DNA of 64,000 nt from CBDCUW01 sp965222745 (GTDB taxonomy: Bacteria > Planctomycetota > Planctomycetia > Pirellulales > Pirellulaceae): the NCBI GenBank assembly GCA_965222745.1, contig CBDCUW010000004.1, positions 248,001 through 312,000 of the forward strand. The letters run 5' to 3'. Each line of letters begins with the position of its first letter. Position 1 is the stretch's first letter. The translations under genes and the position numbers were made by a program. Positions 18,325 to 27,600 of the stretch are shown piece by piece. The notes below the pieces were generated by a model, which was given only the letters and a program-made list of their open reading frames with translations, was not told the DNA's origin and did not search any database.

Positions 18325-18345
18325 GCCGACTTGGGACAAGTCGGC
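18325..18345. repeat. Dispersed 21-bp hairpin (copy 1)
   Basis: A hairpin with 9-bp arms, GCCGACTTG and CAAGTCGGC, around GGA. The same 21-mer occurs at 45820-45840, some 27 kb away next to an unrelated gene. This marks it as a dispersed repeat rather than a tssF regulatory site. Confidence 0.65.
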
Positions 18346-18381
18346 CGACAGTTTTCGACATTCACCACGGTGACCGATCGC

Positions 18382-20304
18382 ATGGAAGCCCAATTCCTGG
18401 ACCACTACAACCGCGAACTCGGCTACCTCCGTGAACTCGGAAGCGAGTTTGCTCGTGAGTATCCAGCGGTCGCCGGCCGGTTGGGATTGGACGAGTTTTC
18501 CTGCGCCGATCCGTACGTGGAACGGTTGTTGGAAGGGTTCGCGTTTCTTGCCGCCCGCGTTCATCGGCGGCTCGATTCGGAATTCCCACAGCTGACGCGA
18601 GGATTGTTGGAGTCGATTTATCCGCATTACACCCGACCGATTCCCTCCGCGGCGATCGTAAAAGTCGAGCCGGACGAGGACGAGGGTTCGCTGGCCGGCG
18701 GCTACCGCTTGCCTCGCGGTTCGCGGTTGCAAGGACCGTCGAGCAACCAGTTTCCGACGCCCTGCCGTTTCGAGACGACTCAAGATCTTGACCTGTGGCC
18801 GATTCGCGTCGTCGACGTGGAATTGCTTGACCGCGATGCGACCCATTCGCGACCCCTACCGGATATGGTCACGGCGGCGGGTGTGCGATCTTGCTTGCGG
18901 ATCACTCTGCAGACGACCGCCGGGCTGCCGATGTCGGCGCTGTCGCTAAAAAAACTTCCGATTCACCTGCGCGGCGGCGAGGTGGCTCACCAGTTGCTGG
19001 AACTGTTGGTCGCCCACACGCGAGTGATCTGTGCCGGCCAGGGCGATCAAGGCCGTTGGCAGAAGATCGATTCATCCTCGCTGGTTGCCGGAGGATTCGA
19101 AACGGACGAGTCGTTGTTGCCGGGCGAACCACGTTCGTTCAGCGGATACCGGTTGTTGCAGGAGTACTTCCTGCTTCCCGAAAAGTTTCTCTTCGTCAAC
19201 TTGTCGGGATTGCAGCCTTCGGTCGCCTCGGCAGCCGGAAAGCAACTTGAAATCGTCATCGGTTTTGACACGGTCGACCGAGAACTCTCCGGCCGGCTTC
19301 ACCGCGAACATCTCGCCTTGCATTGTGTTCCCGTTGTCAACTTGTTCAAGCAACGGGCCGATCGGGTTCAGATATCCGATACCAACCCTGAGCATCATCT
19401 GCTGGTCGACCGAAGTCGTCCGATGGACTTTGAGATCTGGTCGATCGAACAGTTGTTTGGGCATGGAAAAACGCCACAACAAGAAATCGAGTTTTTGCCG
19501 CTTTACGCACCGCCGGCAAACATGGCGGCGCGGCAGAAGCATGCAGCGTACTACACCCTGGATCGTCGTCCCCGCCAGCCTTCGACCAACCAACGTGAAT
19601 ACGGTCATCGGTCACCCTATCTGGGTACCGAGGTTTTCGTGACGCTTACCGATTCGCAGCAACATCCTTTCCGCCATCAAATTCGTCAGCTGTCGTCAAT
19701 CGTTTACTGCACCAATCGCGATCTTTCGCTGTTGAAACCAGAATCGGGGTGGCGCGACGCGCTGACAATGGACGGTCCCGGACCGGTATCGGCGGTGGAA
19801 TGCCTGAGCGGTCCGACGCCGCCTCGTGTGCCGCTGACATCCGACGACGGCGAGACCTGTTGGCGGCTGGTCAACCATTTGACTTCCAACTTTTTGTCGC
19901 TTTGCTGCCCACACCAGGTGTCCGATGACGACTCGGATCAGCAGGATACGGCCAGTCGTGCCGCCGCGACGCTGCTGCGACAAATGCTCTACCTGTATTG
20001 TCCGCCTGAGGCGCCTTGGACTCAACGGCAAGTGGACGGCATTTTGTCGGTTCAAAACCAACTGGTCACGCGCCAATTGCCCTTCGACGGCCCGATCGTT
20101 CACGGCCGCGGCGTTCACGTTGCCGTCGAAATGGATGAGTCGGCCTTCGAAGGAGGCGGTGCATTTTTGTTGGGAAGCGTTTTGGACCGGTTCATCGCCA
20201 GGTTCGTGACACTGAATAGTTTCACCCAGACTTCGATTCATACTCCAAGTCGCGGCCCCGTCCATCGTTGGCCTGTGCGTGTTGGCAGCGGACCGTTGGT
20301 TTGA
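18382..20304 (+). CDS. tssF: T6SS baseplate protein TssF (ImpG/VasA)
   Basis: A 640-aa protein started at ATG 18382, where the family's N-terminal pattern begins: F-L-D-H-Y-N-R-E-L-G-Y-L-R-E-L-G, followed by D-P-Y-V-E-R-L-L-E-G-F-A-F-L-A-A-R and S-I-Y-P-H-Y-T-R-P-I-P. The frame is open upstream to 18295, but that part is repeat DNA. TssF with TssG and TssE forms the baseplate wedge. The central R-E-Y-G-H-R-S-P-Y-L-G-T-E-V-F and the C-terminal V-A-V-E-M-D-E segments also match. It ends 10 nt before tssG. Confidence 0.94.
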   Translation: MEAQFLDHYNRELGYLRELGSEFAREYPAVAGRLGLDEFSCADPYVERLLEGFAFLAARVHRRLDSEFPQLTRGLLESIYPHYTRPIPSAAIVKVEPDEDEGSLAGGYRLPRGSRLQGPSSNQFPTPCRFETTQDLDLWPIRVVDVELLDRDATHSRPLPDMVTAAGVRSCLRITLQTTAGLPMSALSLKKLPIHLRGGEVAHQLLELLVAHTRVICAGQGDQGRWQKIDSSSLVAGGFETDESLLPGEPRSFSGYRLLQEYFLLPEKFLFVNLSGLQPSVASAAGKQLEIVIGFDTVDRELSGRLHREHLALHCVPVVNLFKQRADRVQISDTNPEHHLLVDRSRPMDFEIWSIEQLFGHGKTPQQEIEFLPLYAPPANMAARQKHAAYYTLDRRPRQPSTNQREYGHRSPYLGTEVFVTLTDSQQHPFRHQIRQLSSIVYCTNRDLSLLKPESGWRDALTMDGPGPVSAVECLSGPTPPRVPLTSDDGETCWRLVNHLTSNFLSLCCPHQVSDDDSDQQDTASRAAATLLRQMLYLYCPPEAPWTQRQVDGILSVQNQLVTRQLPFDGPIVHGRGVHVAVEMDESAFEGGGAFLLGSVLDRFIARFVTLNSFTQTSIHTPSRGPVHRWPVRVGSGPLV

Positions 20305-20314
20305 GGCAAGGGCG

Positions 20315-21430
20315 ATGTCAAACATCAAAGAACCGTCAAGCAAGCAAAAACACGATGGGGCAGATCGTTTGGCCGCCGAATTGAGTGGTTCGGCCAATCA
20401 GTTCGACTTCTTTCAAGCTCTGCGCCGCGTCGAGTCACTTGCCGGCGACCTGCCACGACTGGGGCATGCCCAACAAGCGCAGCAGGAGAGGGTCAGAATC
20501 GGTCAGGCCGCCGCTCTTGATTTCGCGCCGGCAACGATCGATCAAATCGATTTGGAAGAGGATGGAACGGCTTGCCTGGTTCAACGTTTTTTCGGATTGC
20601 TCGGACCCGGCGGACCGTTGCCGCTGCACATGACTCAGCAAGTCAGGGACCAGGTTCGCCACGAAAACGACGAGACGCTTCAGTCGTTCTTGAATCTGTT
20701 TCATCATCGCATGGCAATGCTGTTCTATCGGGCGTGGAGTAGCAGCCGTGGCGCGATCCAACGCGATCGTCCCCATGAAGATCGCTTTGCCGTCTACCTG
20801 AGTGCCCTGTCGGGAGCCATGCCTCTTGCCGACGGATCGGTGCAGCCAGATTCAAGTTCAAATTCGAATTCAAAACACCTCTCCGCGTCGGCGCTACAGG
20901 AAACGCGCTGGCATTTCACTGGTCGCTTCGGTCCGATGCATCGCAACGCCGAGGGATTGGAGGCGGTGGTGACGACGGCGTTGGGAGCCGATGCCAAAGT
21001 CCGTTCTTTTGTGCTACGGCTGCTTCGATTGCAACCGGAAGACCGAACGCTTCTTGGCGACATATCCACTGGCAGGCCGATCCGCAGCGAATCGGCGCAG
21101 TCACCGGCGGGCCGGGGCGGGCGTCTTGGCCGCAGCGTCGTGTTGGGCAGCCGGGTGGCCGACCGGCGTTCGATGATCGAGCTAAAAATCGGGCCGATTG
21201 TGTTTTCGATGTTCCGCCGTCTGTTGCCGGGCGGTTCGCTTCACCAAAACTTGCGCGAGTTGCTTCGTAGCTACCTTGATCCGGGCATCGACTGCCGAGT
21301 CCGCCTGATCCTGGATCGGCAGACGGTACCTCGCATGTCGCTGGGACGCCAAGGTTCCTTGGGCCGCAACGCGTGGGTGTACAGCCGGTCGCCGAAATCG
21401 CATTTGGTCGACTGCCAGTTCCTCGTTTGA
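20315..21430 (+). CDS. tssG: T6SS baseplate protein TssG (ImpH/VasB)
   Basis: A 371-aa protein from ATG 20315. Family hallmarks are F-D-F-F-Q-A-L-R-R-V-E near residue 31, F-F-G-L-L-G-P-G-G-P-L-P-L-H near 90, F-L-N-L-F-H-H-R-M-A-M-L-F-Y-R-A-W and, late in the protein, the R-R-L-L-P-G-G region. The piece around residues 170-195 contains a Ser/Asn-rich run likely to be a flexible loop. It partners with TssF in the wedge. vgrG starts 13 nt downstream. Confidence 0.93.
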   Translation: MSNIKEPSSKQKHDGADRLAAELSGSANQFDFFQALRRVESLAGDLPRLGHAQQAQQERVRIGQAAALDFAPATIDQIDLEEDGTACLVQRFFGLLGPGGPLPLHMTQQVRDQVRHENDETLQSFLNLFHHRMAMLFYRAWSSSRGAIQRDRPHEDRFAVYLSALSGAMPLADGSVQPDSSSNSNSKHLSASALQETRWHFTGRFGPMHRNAEGLEAVVTTALGADAKVRSFVLRLLRLQPEDRTLLGDISTGRPIRSESAQSPAGRGGRLGRSVVLGSRVADRRSMIELKIGPIVFSMFRRLLPGGSLHQNLRELLRSYLDPGIDCRVRLILDRQTVPRMSLGRQGSLGRNAWVYSRSPKSHLVDCQFLV

Positions 21431-21443
21431 CAGGTGGGACGCC

Positions 21444-23438
21444 ATGGCCGTCACCCAAACCAGCCGACCACTCGCTGTTTCGTCGCCACTTGGCGACGAC
21501 GGCATCGCGCTATTGCGAGTCACCTGGACCGAGCAACTTGGACGACCGTTCGTGGCGTCGTTGGAACTCTCTAGCGACGATGGCGACATCGATCCGCTGG
21601 ATGTGCTGCGACAACCGATGTCGGTTCGCATCGGCGAAGCGGACCAAAGCCCAGCCTACCTTCACGGCTACGTCTCCGAATTCGGGCAAGTCGGTTTGGT
21701 TGGCGGCTTGTATGGTTACCGCGCCACGCTGGTGCCTTGGATCGGTTTGTTGAAGCATGTTGGTGGATCGCAGATTTTTCAGCAACAAACGGCGGTCGAA
21801 ATCGCCAAGGCGGTCATCGAGGCTCGTGGGTTTACTGGCGAACTGGATGATCGACTCACGCAAACCTATCGGCAACGATCCTATTGTGTGCAGTATGGTG
21901 AATCCGACTTTCATTTCCTGAGCCGGCTTTTTGAAGAAGAAGGAATCTACTACTTCTTCGAACACTCCGAGGACAAACACACTTTGGTGCTGTGCGATGA
22001 CGTCAGTGCCCATCAACCGGCCGAGGGCATGAAATCGCTTCCCTATCACCAGGTGATAGCCGATGGTGCCGAGCCCTGTGTTTCACAGTGGACTTGCGAG
22101 CGGCAATTCGGAACGGCGTCTTACGTGCTGCGCGATTACGATTTCCAAAAACCTCGCGCCGAAATGACCGTTCGCCAAAACGCGTCGGAAACTGCCAGCC
22201 AATGGCAGTGGTACGAATTTCCCGGCCGGTACTTTGAAACCGACGACGGCCAGCACTATGCCCGCGTTCGTACCGAGGCAGCCAGCGCGAATCAGCAGAG
22301 AGCGACGGTCGATGCCAGCGTGCCCGGTTTGAGCAGCGGTGCTTTGTTGACCATCACGGACCATCCTCGCGACGAAGTGAACCAGGAATATCTGATCACG
22401 GCGGCAGAGACCTCCGCGTCGGCGCCACGAATCTCTGCTGGCAGTGGCGGTAGCGGCGGATTCAAGTTTTCTTCGAAACTCGCCGTGCAGTCGTCGGCGA
22501 CCGCGTTTCGCGCACCGCTGTTGACCCAGCGGCCGATCATGCCCGGTCCCCAGATTGCGACGGTGGTTGGGCCCGATGGCGAAGAGATTTGGACCGACTG
22601 CTACGGCCGCATCAAGGTTCAATTCGCCTGGGACATGGACGGCCAAAACGACGACAACAGTTCGTGCTGGATTCGTGTCACCCAGCCGTGGACCGGCAAA
22701 GGCTGGGGCGCCGTTTCGATTCCCAGGGTCGGCGAGGAGGTGATTGTCGAATTCCTGGACGGCGACGTCGATCGCCCCATCGTGACCGGACGCGTTTTCA
22801 ACGCCGATCGAATGCCGCCGGAAGATTTGGCCGACGGACAGGCCAAGACGGTGCTTCGAACGCATAGTACGAAAGAGGGCGATGTCGAGTCTTTTCATGA
22901 GCTGACGTTCGACGACACCAAAGACGCCGAATTGATTTACCTGCACAGCGAACGCGACTTTCAACGGGTTGTCGAAAACAACGATTCGTTGAAAGTGGGG
23001 TTCGAGAAACAGGACAGCGGCGATCAGGCCATCGAGATCTTCAATGACCAAACCCTGCTGGTCGGAATCGGTAGCGAAAGTGGTAGCCAGATCGTCGAAA
23101 TCCAAAACAATCGATCGACCACCATCCACGACGGCGACGACACACTCGTGATCGAAAGTGGTGACCAGAATATCACCGCCAACCAAGGTGCCGTCACGAT
23201 CGAAGCGCAGACTTCGATCACGCTGAAGTGCGGTGAATCGGTCATCGAAATCAAACCCTCCGGCATCACCATCCAGTCGACTCAGATCGACATCAACGCC
23301 GATGCCCAAGCCAACATCGGCGCCCCGGAGGTCAATGCCCAGGCCGATGCCGCCATGCAACTTAGCGGCGGCGCTTCGGCGACTTTGCAATCCGACGGCA
23401 GCCTGACGGTCCAAGGCGCTTTGGTACAAATCAACTGA
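21444..23438 (+). CDS. vgrG: T6SS spike protein VgrG (TssI)
   Basis: A 664-aa protein. The gp27-like part (residues 1-~370) has L-R-Q-P-M-S-V-R-I-G and F-L-S-R-L-F-E-E-E-G-I-Y-Y-F-F. The gp5 OB-fold (~385-455) has G-R-I-K-V-Q-F-A-W-D, C-W-I-R-V-T-Q-P-W and the R-V-G-E-E-V-I-V-E-F-L-D-G-D block. The C-terminal needle holds repeated N/D/T/I-rich strands typical of the VgrG beta-helix, ending V-Q-I-N. There is no toxin extension, so it should carry separate effectors or the PAAR tip encoded two genes on. A 543-aa reverse frame over it is a coding shadow. Confidence 0.96.
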   Translation: MAVTQTSRPLAVSSPLGDDGIALLRVTWTEQLGRPFVASLELSSDDGDIDPLDVLRQPMSVRIGEADQSPAYLHGYVSEFGQVGLVGGLYGYRATLVPWIGLLKHVGGSQIFQQQTAVEIAKAVIEARGFTGELDDRLTQTYRQRSYCVQYGESDFHFLSRLFEEEGIYYFFEHSEDKHTLVLCDDVSAHQPAEGMKSLPYHQVIADGAEPCVSQWTCERQFGTASYVLRDYDFQKPRAEMTVRQNASETASQWQWYEFPGRYFETDDGQHYARVRTEAASANQQRATVDASVPGLSSGALLTITDHPRDEVNQEYLITAAETSASAPRISAGSGGSGGFKFSSKLAVQSSATAFRAPLLTQRPIMPGPQIATVVGPDGEEIWTDCYGRIKVQFAWDMDGQNDDNSSCWIRVTQPWTGKGWGAVSIPRVGEEVIVEFLDGDVDRPIVTGRVFNADRMPPEDLADGQAKTVLRTHSTKEGDVESFHELTFDDTKDAELIYLHSERDFQRVVENNDSLKVGFEKQDSGDQAIEIFNDQTLLVGIGSESGSQIVEIQNNRSTTIHDGDDTLVIESGDQNITANQGAVTIEAQTSITLKCGESVIEIKPSGITIQSTQIDINADAQANIGAPEVNAQADAAMQLSGGASATLQSDGSLTVQGALVQIN

Positions 23439-23458
23439 TTCGGGGAGAGTGACCTGCG

Positions 23459-24397
23459 ATGCCATTGCTACTGACCGCCCACAGTGCTGCTGCCGATCGC
23501 CGCATGCTGCTGCGCGCCGGCCAAGAGGCCCGGGTCGGTCGCAGCGAGTGGGTGGAGATGAGTTTTCCCGAAGATGCGTCGCTTGCGCAGGAACATTTCG
23601 TTGTACGTTGCGGCAACGATGCCTTGGTCGAAGTTTTGGACCAGCAGCACTCGTTGGTCGTCGATGGCAACCCGGTGAATCAATTGTCGATTTCTGGCCA
23701 GCGCGATGATTCAATGCAGTTTGTTGCTGGGTGCACCCACTTCGCAGTGGTTTGGTCGGCTGAGATTGCGCCGGCTGAGATTTCTTCCGACCGCTGTTGT
23801 CGAGCCGATGCCGCCGATGTTTCGCTAGATCACTCGGAGGCGATCGCCGACGTGGTGAAGAAAATGGCCCTTTCCAAAGATGCCGCGGCGCTGGCGGTTT
23901 CGCCCGACCAAAGGGTCCAATTCCTGGAACGCCTCGTCGATGCGAAACTTGACGACGACGCGTTGCGGTTCATCGCTGGCATTCTTCCGGTTGCAGAAGC
24001 GGTTCGCTGGGCAGCCACGTCTCCGTGTGCCGACCAAGACGAATCGGAGCCACTAACGAGCGACATTTGGCGTTGGATCGAATCCGGGCAGCAAACCGAT
24101 CGCCGCCAAGTGCACCGATCGCTCGCCGCCGCAGCTCCTTCCAAGCGTCTGCAGTGGCTTGCCGAAGCGGTCGTCTACAGCGGCGGAAGCCTTGCCCCCG
24201 ACGGTCAGCCTGTCATCACGCCGCCGCCACATTTGTCAGCCATCGCGGTGTTGACTTCGATTCGCTGGGCGCTTGCGGGCCAGCAGGATCGGTCTTCGGC
24301 CATCCAACGCTGGATCGATGCCGGCCGCCAATCGCTGGCCAACATGGAAACCCCCACCGAGGAGACGGACGATGCCACCGGCAGCACGGTTGTCTGA
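23459..24397 (+). CDS. T6SS-linked protein with FHA-like N-terminus and DUF6931-like C-terminus
   Basis: A 312-aa protein between vgrG and the PAAR gene; it overlaps the PAAR start by 26 nt, so the two are translationally coupled. Residues ~20-75 look like a forkhead-associated fold (R-V-G-R-S-E-W, then A-Q-E-H-F-V-V). The second half has A-E-A-V-R-W-A-A, then Y-S-G-G-S-L-A-P-D-G-Q-P and P-P-P-H-L-S-A-I-A-V, which recalls the DUF6931 family reported near T6SS spike genes. That family name is from memory. A role in loading the PAAR tip, or in phospho-dependent control of firing, is inferred from position. Confidence 0.7.
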   Translation: MPLLLTAHSAAADRRMLLRAGQEARVGRSEWVEMSFPEDASLAQEHFVVRCGNDALVEVLDQQHSLVVDGNPVNQLSISGQRDDSMQFVAGCTHFAVVWSAEIAPAEISSDRCCRADAADVSLDHSEAIADVVKKMALSKDAAALAVSPDQRVQFLERLVDAKLDDDALRFIAGILPVAEAVRWAATSPCADQDESEPLTSDIWRWIESGQQTDRRQVHRSLAAAAPSKRLQWLAEAVVYSGGSLAPDGQPVITPPPHLSAIAVLTSIRWALAGQQDRSSAIQRWIDAGRQSLANMETPTEETDDATGSTVV

Positions 24398-24662
24398 CAT
24401 GCACACCTGTTCTCAAGTCACCGGGACAATTCCGCACGTGGGAGGTCCGATCACCGGCCCCGGCGCGCCGACCGTGTTGATCGAAGGACTTCCCGCTGCC
24501 TGCGTCGGTGACGAAGTGACCTGCGTCGGCAGCCCCGATTCGTTGATCGTCGGTTCGGCCACCGTGCTGATCGGCGGCAACCCGGCTGTTCGAATCAGTG
24601 ACCCGACCGAACATGGCGGAACAATTGTTGCCGGTGCAGCGACCGTGATGATTGGCGACTAA
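24372..24662 (+). CDS. PAAR-domain spike-tip protein
   Basis: A 96-aa protein started at ATG 24372 (M-P-P-A-A-R-L-S-D). It is a minimal PAAR protein with G-G-P-I-T-G-P-G-A-P-T-V-L-I, then A-C-V-G-D, a repeated S-A-T-V-L-I-G-G strand and N-P-A-V-R-I-S-D-P-T before the final A-T-V-M-I-G-D. The histidine and cysteine (H-T-C near residue 11, H at ~83) fit the Zn-binding tip. PAAR caps VgrG and can carry effectors, but here it has no extension. Confidence 0.9.
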   Translation: MPPAARLSDMHTCSQVTGTIPHVGGPITGPGAPTVLIEGLPAACVGDEVTCVGSPDSLIVGSATVLIGGNPAVRISDPTEHGGTIVAGAATVMIGD

Positions 24663-24697
24663 CCGACTGTTTTTCTCGATCGAATATCAAGGCAAGG

Positions 24698-27600
24698 ATG
24701 CCACAAACAGGACCACTAGCCGATCCAACAACCAACCACTTGCGTTTGGAGAGTTGGCGCCAAACCGCGACCGGGGGAAGTTGGTCGCTGCGCAGTCGAC
24801 TGATCGGTGCCGCGCTGGTCGCCGTCGTGATCGTGGTCTTCTTTCTGGTTGCCTGGCGGCCGCTTCGTACTCCCGCATTGACCGTCGTATCGATCGGTCC
24901 CGCCATTTCTCAGAAAAGCGACGAACCGTCGAAGGCCCACCTGCAGACGGTTGCCGCCGCCTCGCTGGATCGCTTTCGTGACGTCGCAACAAAGTTCCCC
25001 GCCGCGCGAATCGAAACCCAATCGTCCCTAGGAACTGCCCTCACCGATGCAAGAAGATCCTGGTTGGGGCTGCGAAGTCAGCCAGGGCAGCACACCTTGA
25101 TTCACGCCGTGGGAATCGCCGCTGCCGACAAGCATCGAGCTTTATTGGTGTCCGAACATTCTCCACTGACGGGGCGCTGGCGATCATTGGATGTCTGTCG
25201 CCTGCTGCAAGCCGTCGGTGAATCCGATTCGCCCGCCGTGGTGGTGATTCATCTGTTGGAAACGAAGCAAGTACCGATCGGACACCTGCCCGAGATCACC
25301 GCGTGGCGATTCGAACAAGCCATCGATCGCACGTTACGTCAGCTCCAACAAAGCCAATTGGCGGTGGTGTTGAACCGTTTTACGGTTGGAGATGAAGCCG
25401 AGTCCGATACGGTTGCGAAGATCAGCCAACGACTGATCGACGGATTCGGCGAACAGGCAGATACGAACCAGGACAAAATCATTTCTGCCGGCGAACTGAT
25501 CCGTTGGACCACAACAACCGGCAAGGATGATCGCGGTCCGGCTCCCAAACTGCTTTCGACCACGGCGACATCCCATTGGCAACGCGTCGCCTTGACGCCG
25601 GTTGTCAACGCCGAAACGCCAGAATCGCCCGAACCGGAAGAACCTGGTGATCTGGTCACCGCCGGCTCTTCAGAATCGCCAAGCGAATCTCCTGGCGATC
25701 AGCGGAAACCTGCGGAATATCAAGTCACCGCCCCCACGCTCGCCGCCGCCCTTGCTCTGGCAGAAGCGGGGATCGAAACCAGGCGATGTTCCGATGCCAA
25801 GAAAATCGAACAACAACTTCTCGACCTTTTGAACGCCGAGTCTTTGGAAGAGTCGGCCATCGATTGGCTTGCCACGCCGATGGTCGCCAGCACTTCCTGG
25901 GACGAAGTCAACTGGACGCGAGTGGTGCTGGATTCCAACGTCGATTGGTCGGCGAAGCAAGACTTGATTCGATGCCGAGTGCTGGCGAATCGTTTGGCCG
26001 CCCAGCCGATCACGCGTCGATGGTTTCCGAAGCGCTGGGAATCGGTGCAGTGGACGCGGCTTGATGCCGAGCGAAGCTTGACCAGCCCGGTTCGCAGCAA
26101 CCATTCCCAGCACGTTCGCGTTCGCGTGGAAGAGGCGATTCGCCAATACACCAAGTTGCAGAAAGAAGCCGATGCGATCCTGCAGGCAAAGCGACTTTGC
26201 GACCAGATCCGACGGCAAACTTCTCGCCTGGTTGCTTCGCCAGTTCGATCCCGTTCGTCCAGCGATGACGTCGCCAGCAAACTTTTTCAAGATACCTTGG
26301 CGCTCTCCCACTGGCTCCGCAAAGGAAATGCTGAATCGATTCATGAATGCGAATCACTGGTGGATTCGATCGTCGATCGCAGCGCCGCTGCTCATTCTGC
26401 TTTGCAAATGAAGTCGGAGTGGTTGGATCCCGATCCGGCGTCGATGCAGTCGGCGCAATTTGGACCGACAGATCGCTGCGTCAATGTCACGCGAATTCGG
26501 ATCACCCGATCGGCTCTGGCGGTCGAGTTGCAGTCGGATGATGGTGACGCAGAGGCCGTGAAGAACCTTCGCGCTGCGGCACAGCTGGCAAGCAACGTGC
26601 TGATCAATTCTTCCTCGGGCGACAACATCGGTACCGCCATCGCCGCCTTTCAACAAGCGACACGCGCGGTTGCTCAGCCAGGCGTAGAACGCCTGGCTGA
26701 AGATTCAGGGCAACCTTCTTGGCCCACCAAAATGCTTCGGGAGATTGCGGCCGACACCACTCGATTTTGTTCCGACGCCACGGCGGATGAACGTAAAAGA
26801 TTGGCGCAGATCGCCGACCGTTGTCGGCGTCTGTCGATGTCACTTGGCGAAACGATCATCGACCATCCGGCGCAAGATTTTCAGATCGACGTGGTGGCCC
26901 ACGGTTCACTTGCCGAGGCGGAAACTGCATCACTGGAGATCGTTGTCCGCAAGCTGTCCGACACCACGATCGCCGGCCGATTAGAAATCGAGCTGGATCC
27001 CAAGAACGTCACGATCGATTCAAACCACACGCCGCAACCGTTCGATGTACGCCGAGTCAGCGACCAGGCTTACCGCGAATTGGCGACGCCCCAGCTGCCA
27101 GCTGGACCGCAACGTCTTTCCGCAGAGAAGCAAACGCAGCTGCACGTCGATTTGCGACGAACGGCCGACAACACGTTTGAACAAACCGCGGTCAACGTTC
27201 GCTGGATCACGCCGCGCGGTATCTATCGCGCTAGTGTGCCGCTGGAAATGCCGCTACCGCCTATCGCTCGAGTCGAACTTGCCGGACCTGACGGTGCCGC
27301 TGAGGAATCGTGGACGATGCACCCCAATCGAACCGAGTTCCGAAACCTGTTGTTAGAACCGCTCGATCGAGCAACACAAAACGTTCAAGTTCGCCTGTTG
27401 GCGTGGTCAACCACTTCCGTTTCCCCGCCACCGGCAATGTCCAAAACGCGAGCAGATCGGTGGTACTCACAACAGCCTCCGCCGACCGTACTGGCTAGCC
27501 ATCCCAAACTAGCGGTCCGTTTCGACAACGTGGCACAAGTCCTATTCAAACCTCAGAAAGTGGATCCCAAGAAGCCGCCAACACCTGTCCGCTGGCTGTT

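Noticed and set aside
22083..23714. 543-codon minus-strand open frame opposite vgrG
   Set aside because: It is antisense to the VgrG core and needle and has no domain signal; it reflects codon bias of the + strand gene.
13847..24662. The sheath/tube/baseplate cluster as a prophage tail or an extracellular contractile injection system
   Set aside because: TssA, TssB/TssC, TssF/TssG and Hcp are specific to T6SS, and no phage capsid, tail-fibre or AAA+ eCIS genes are present.
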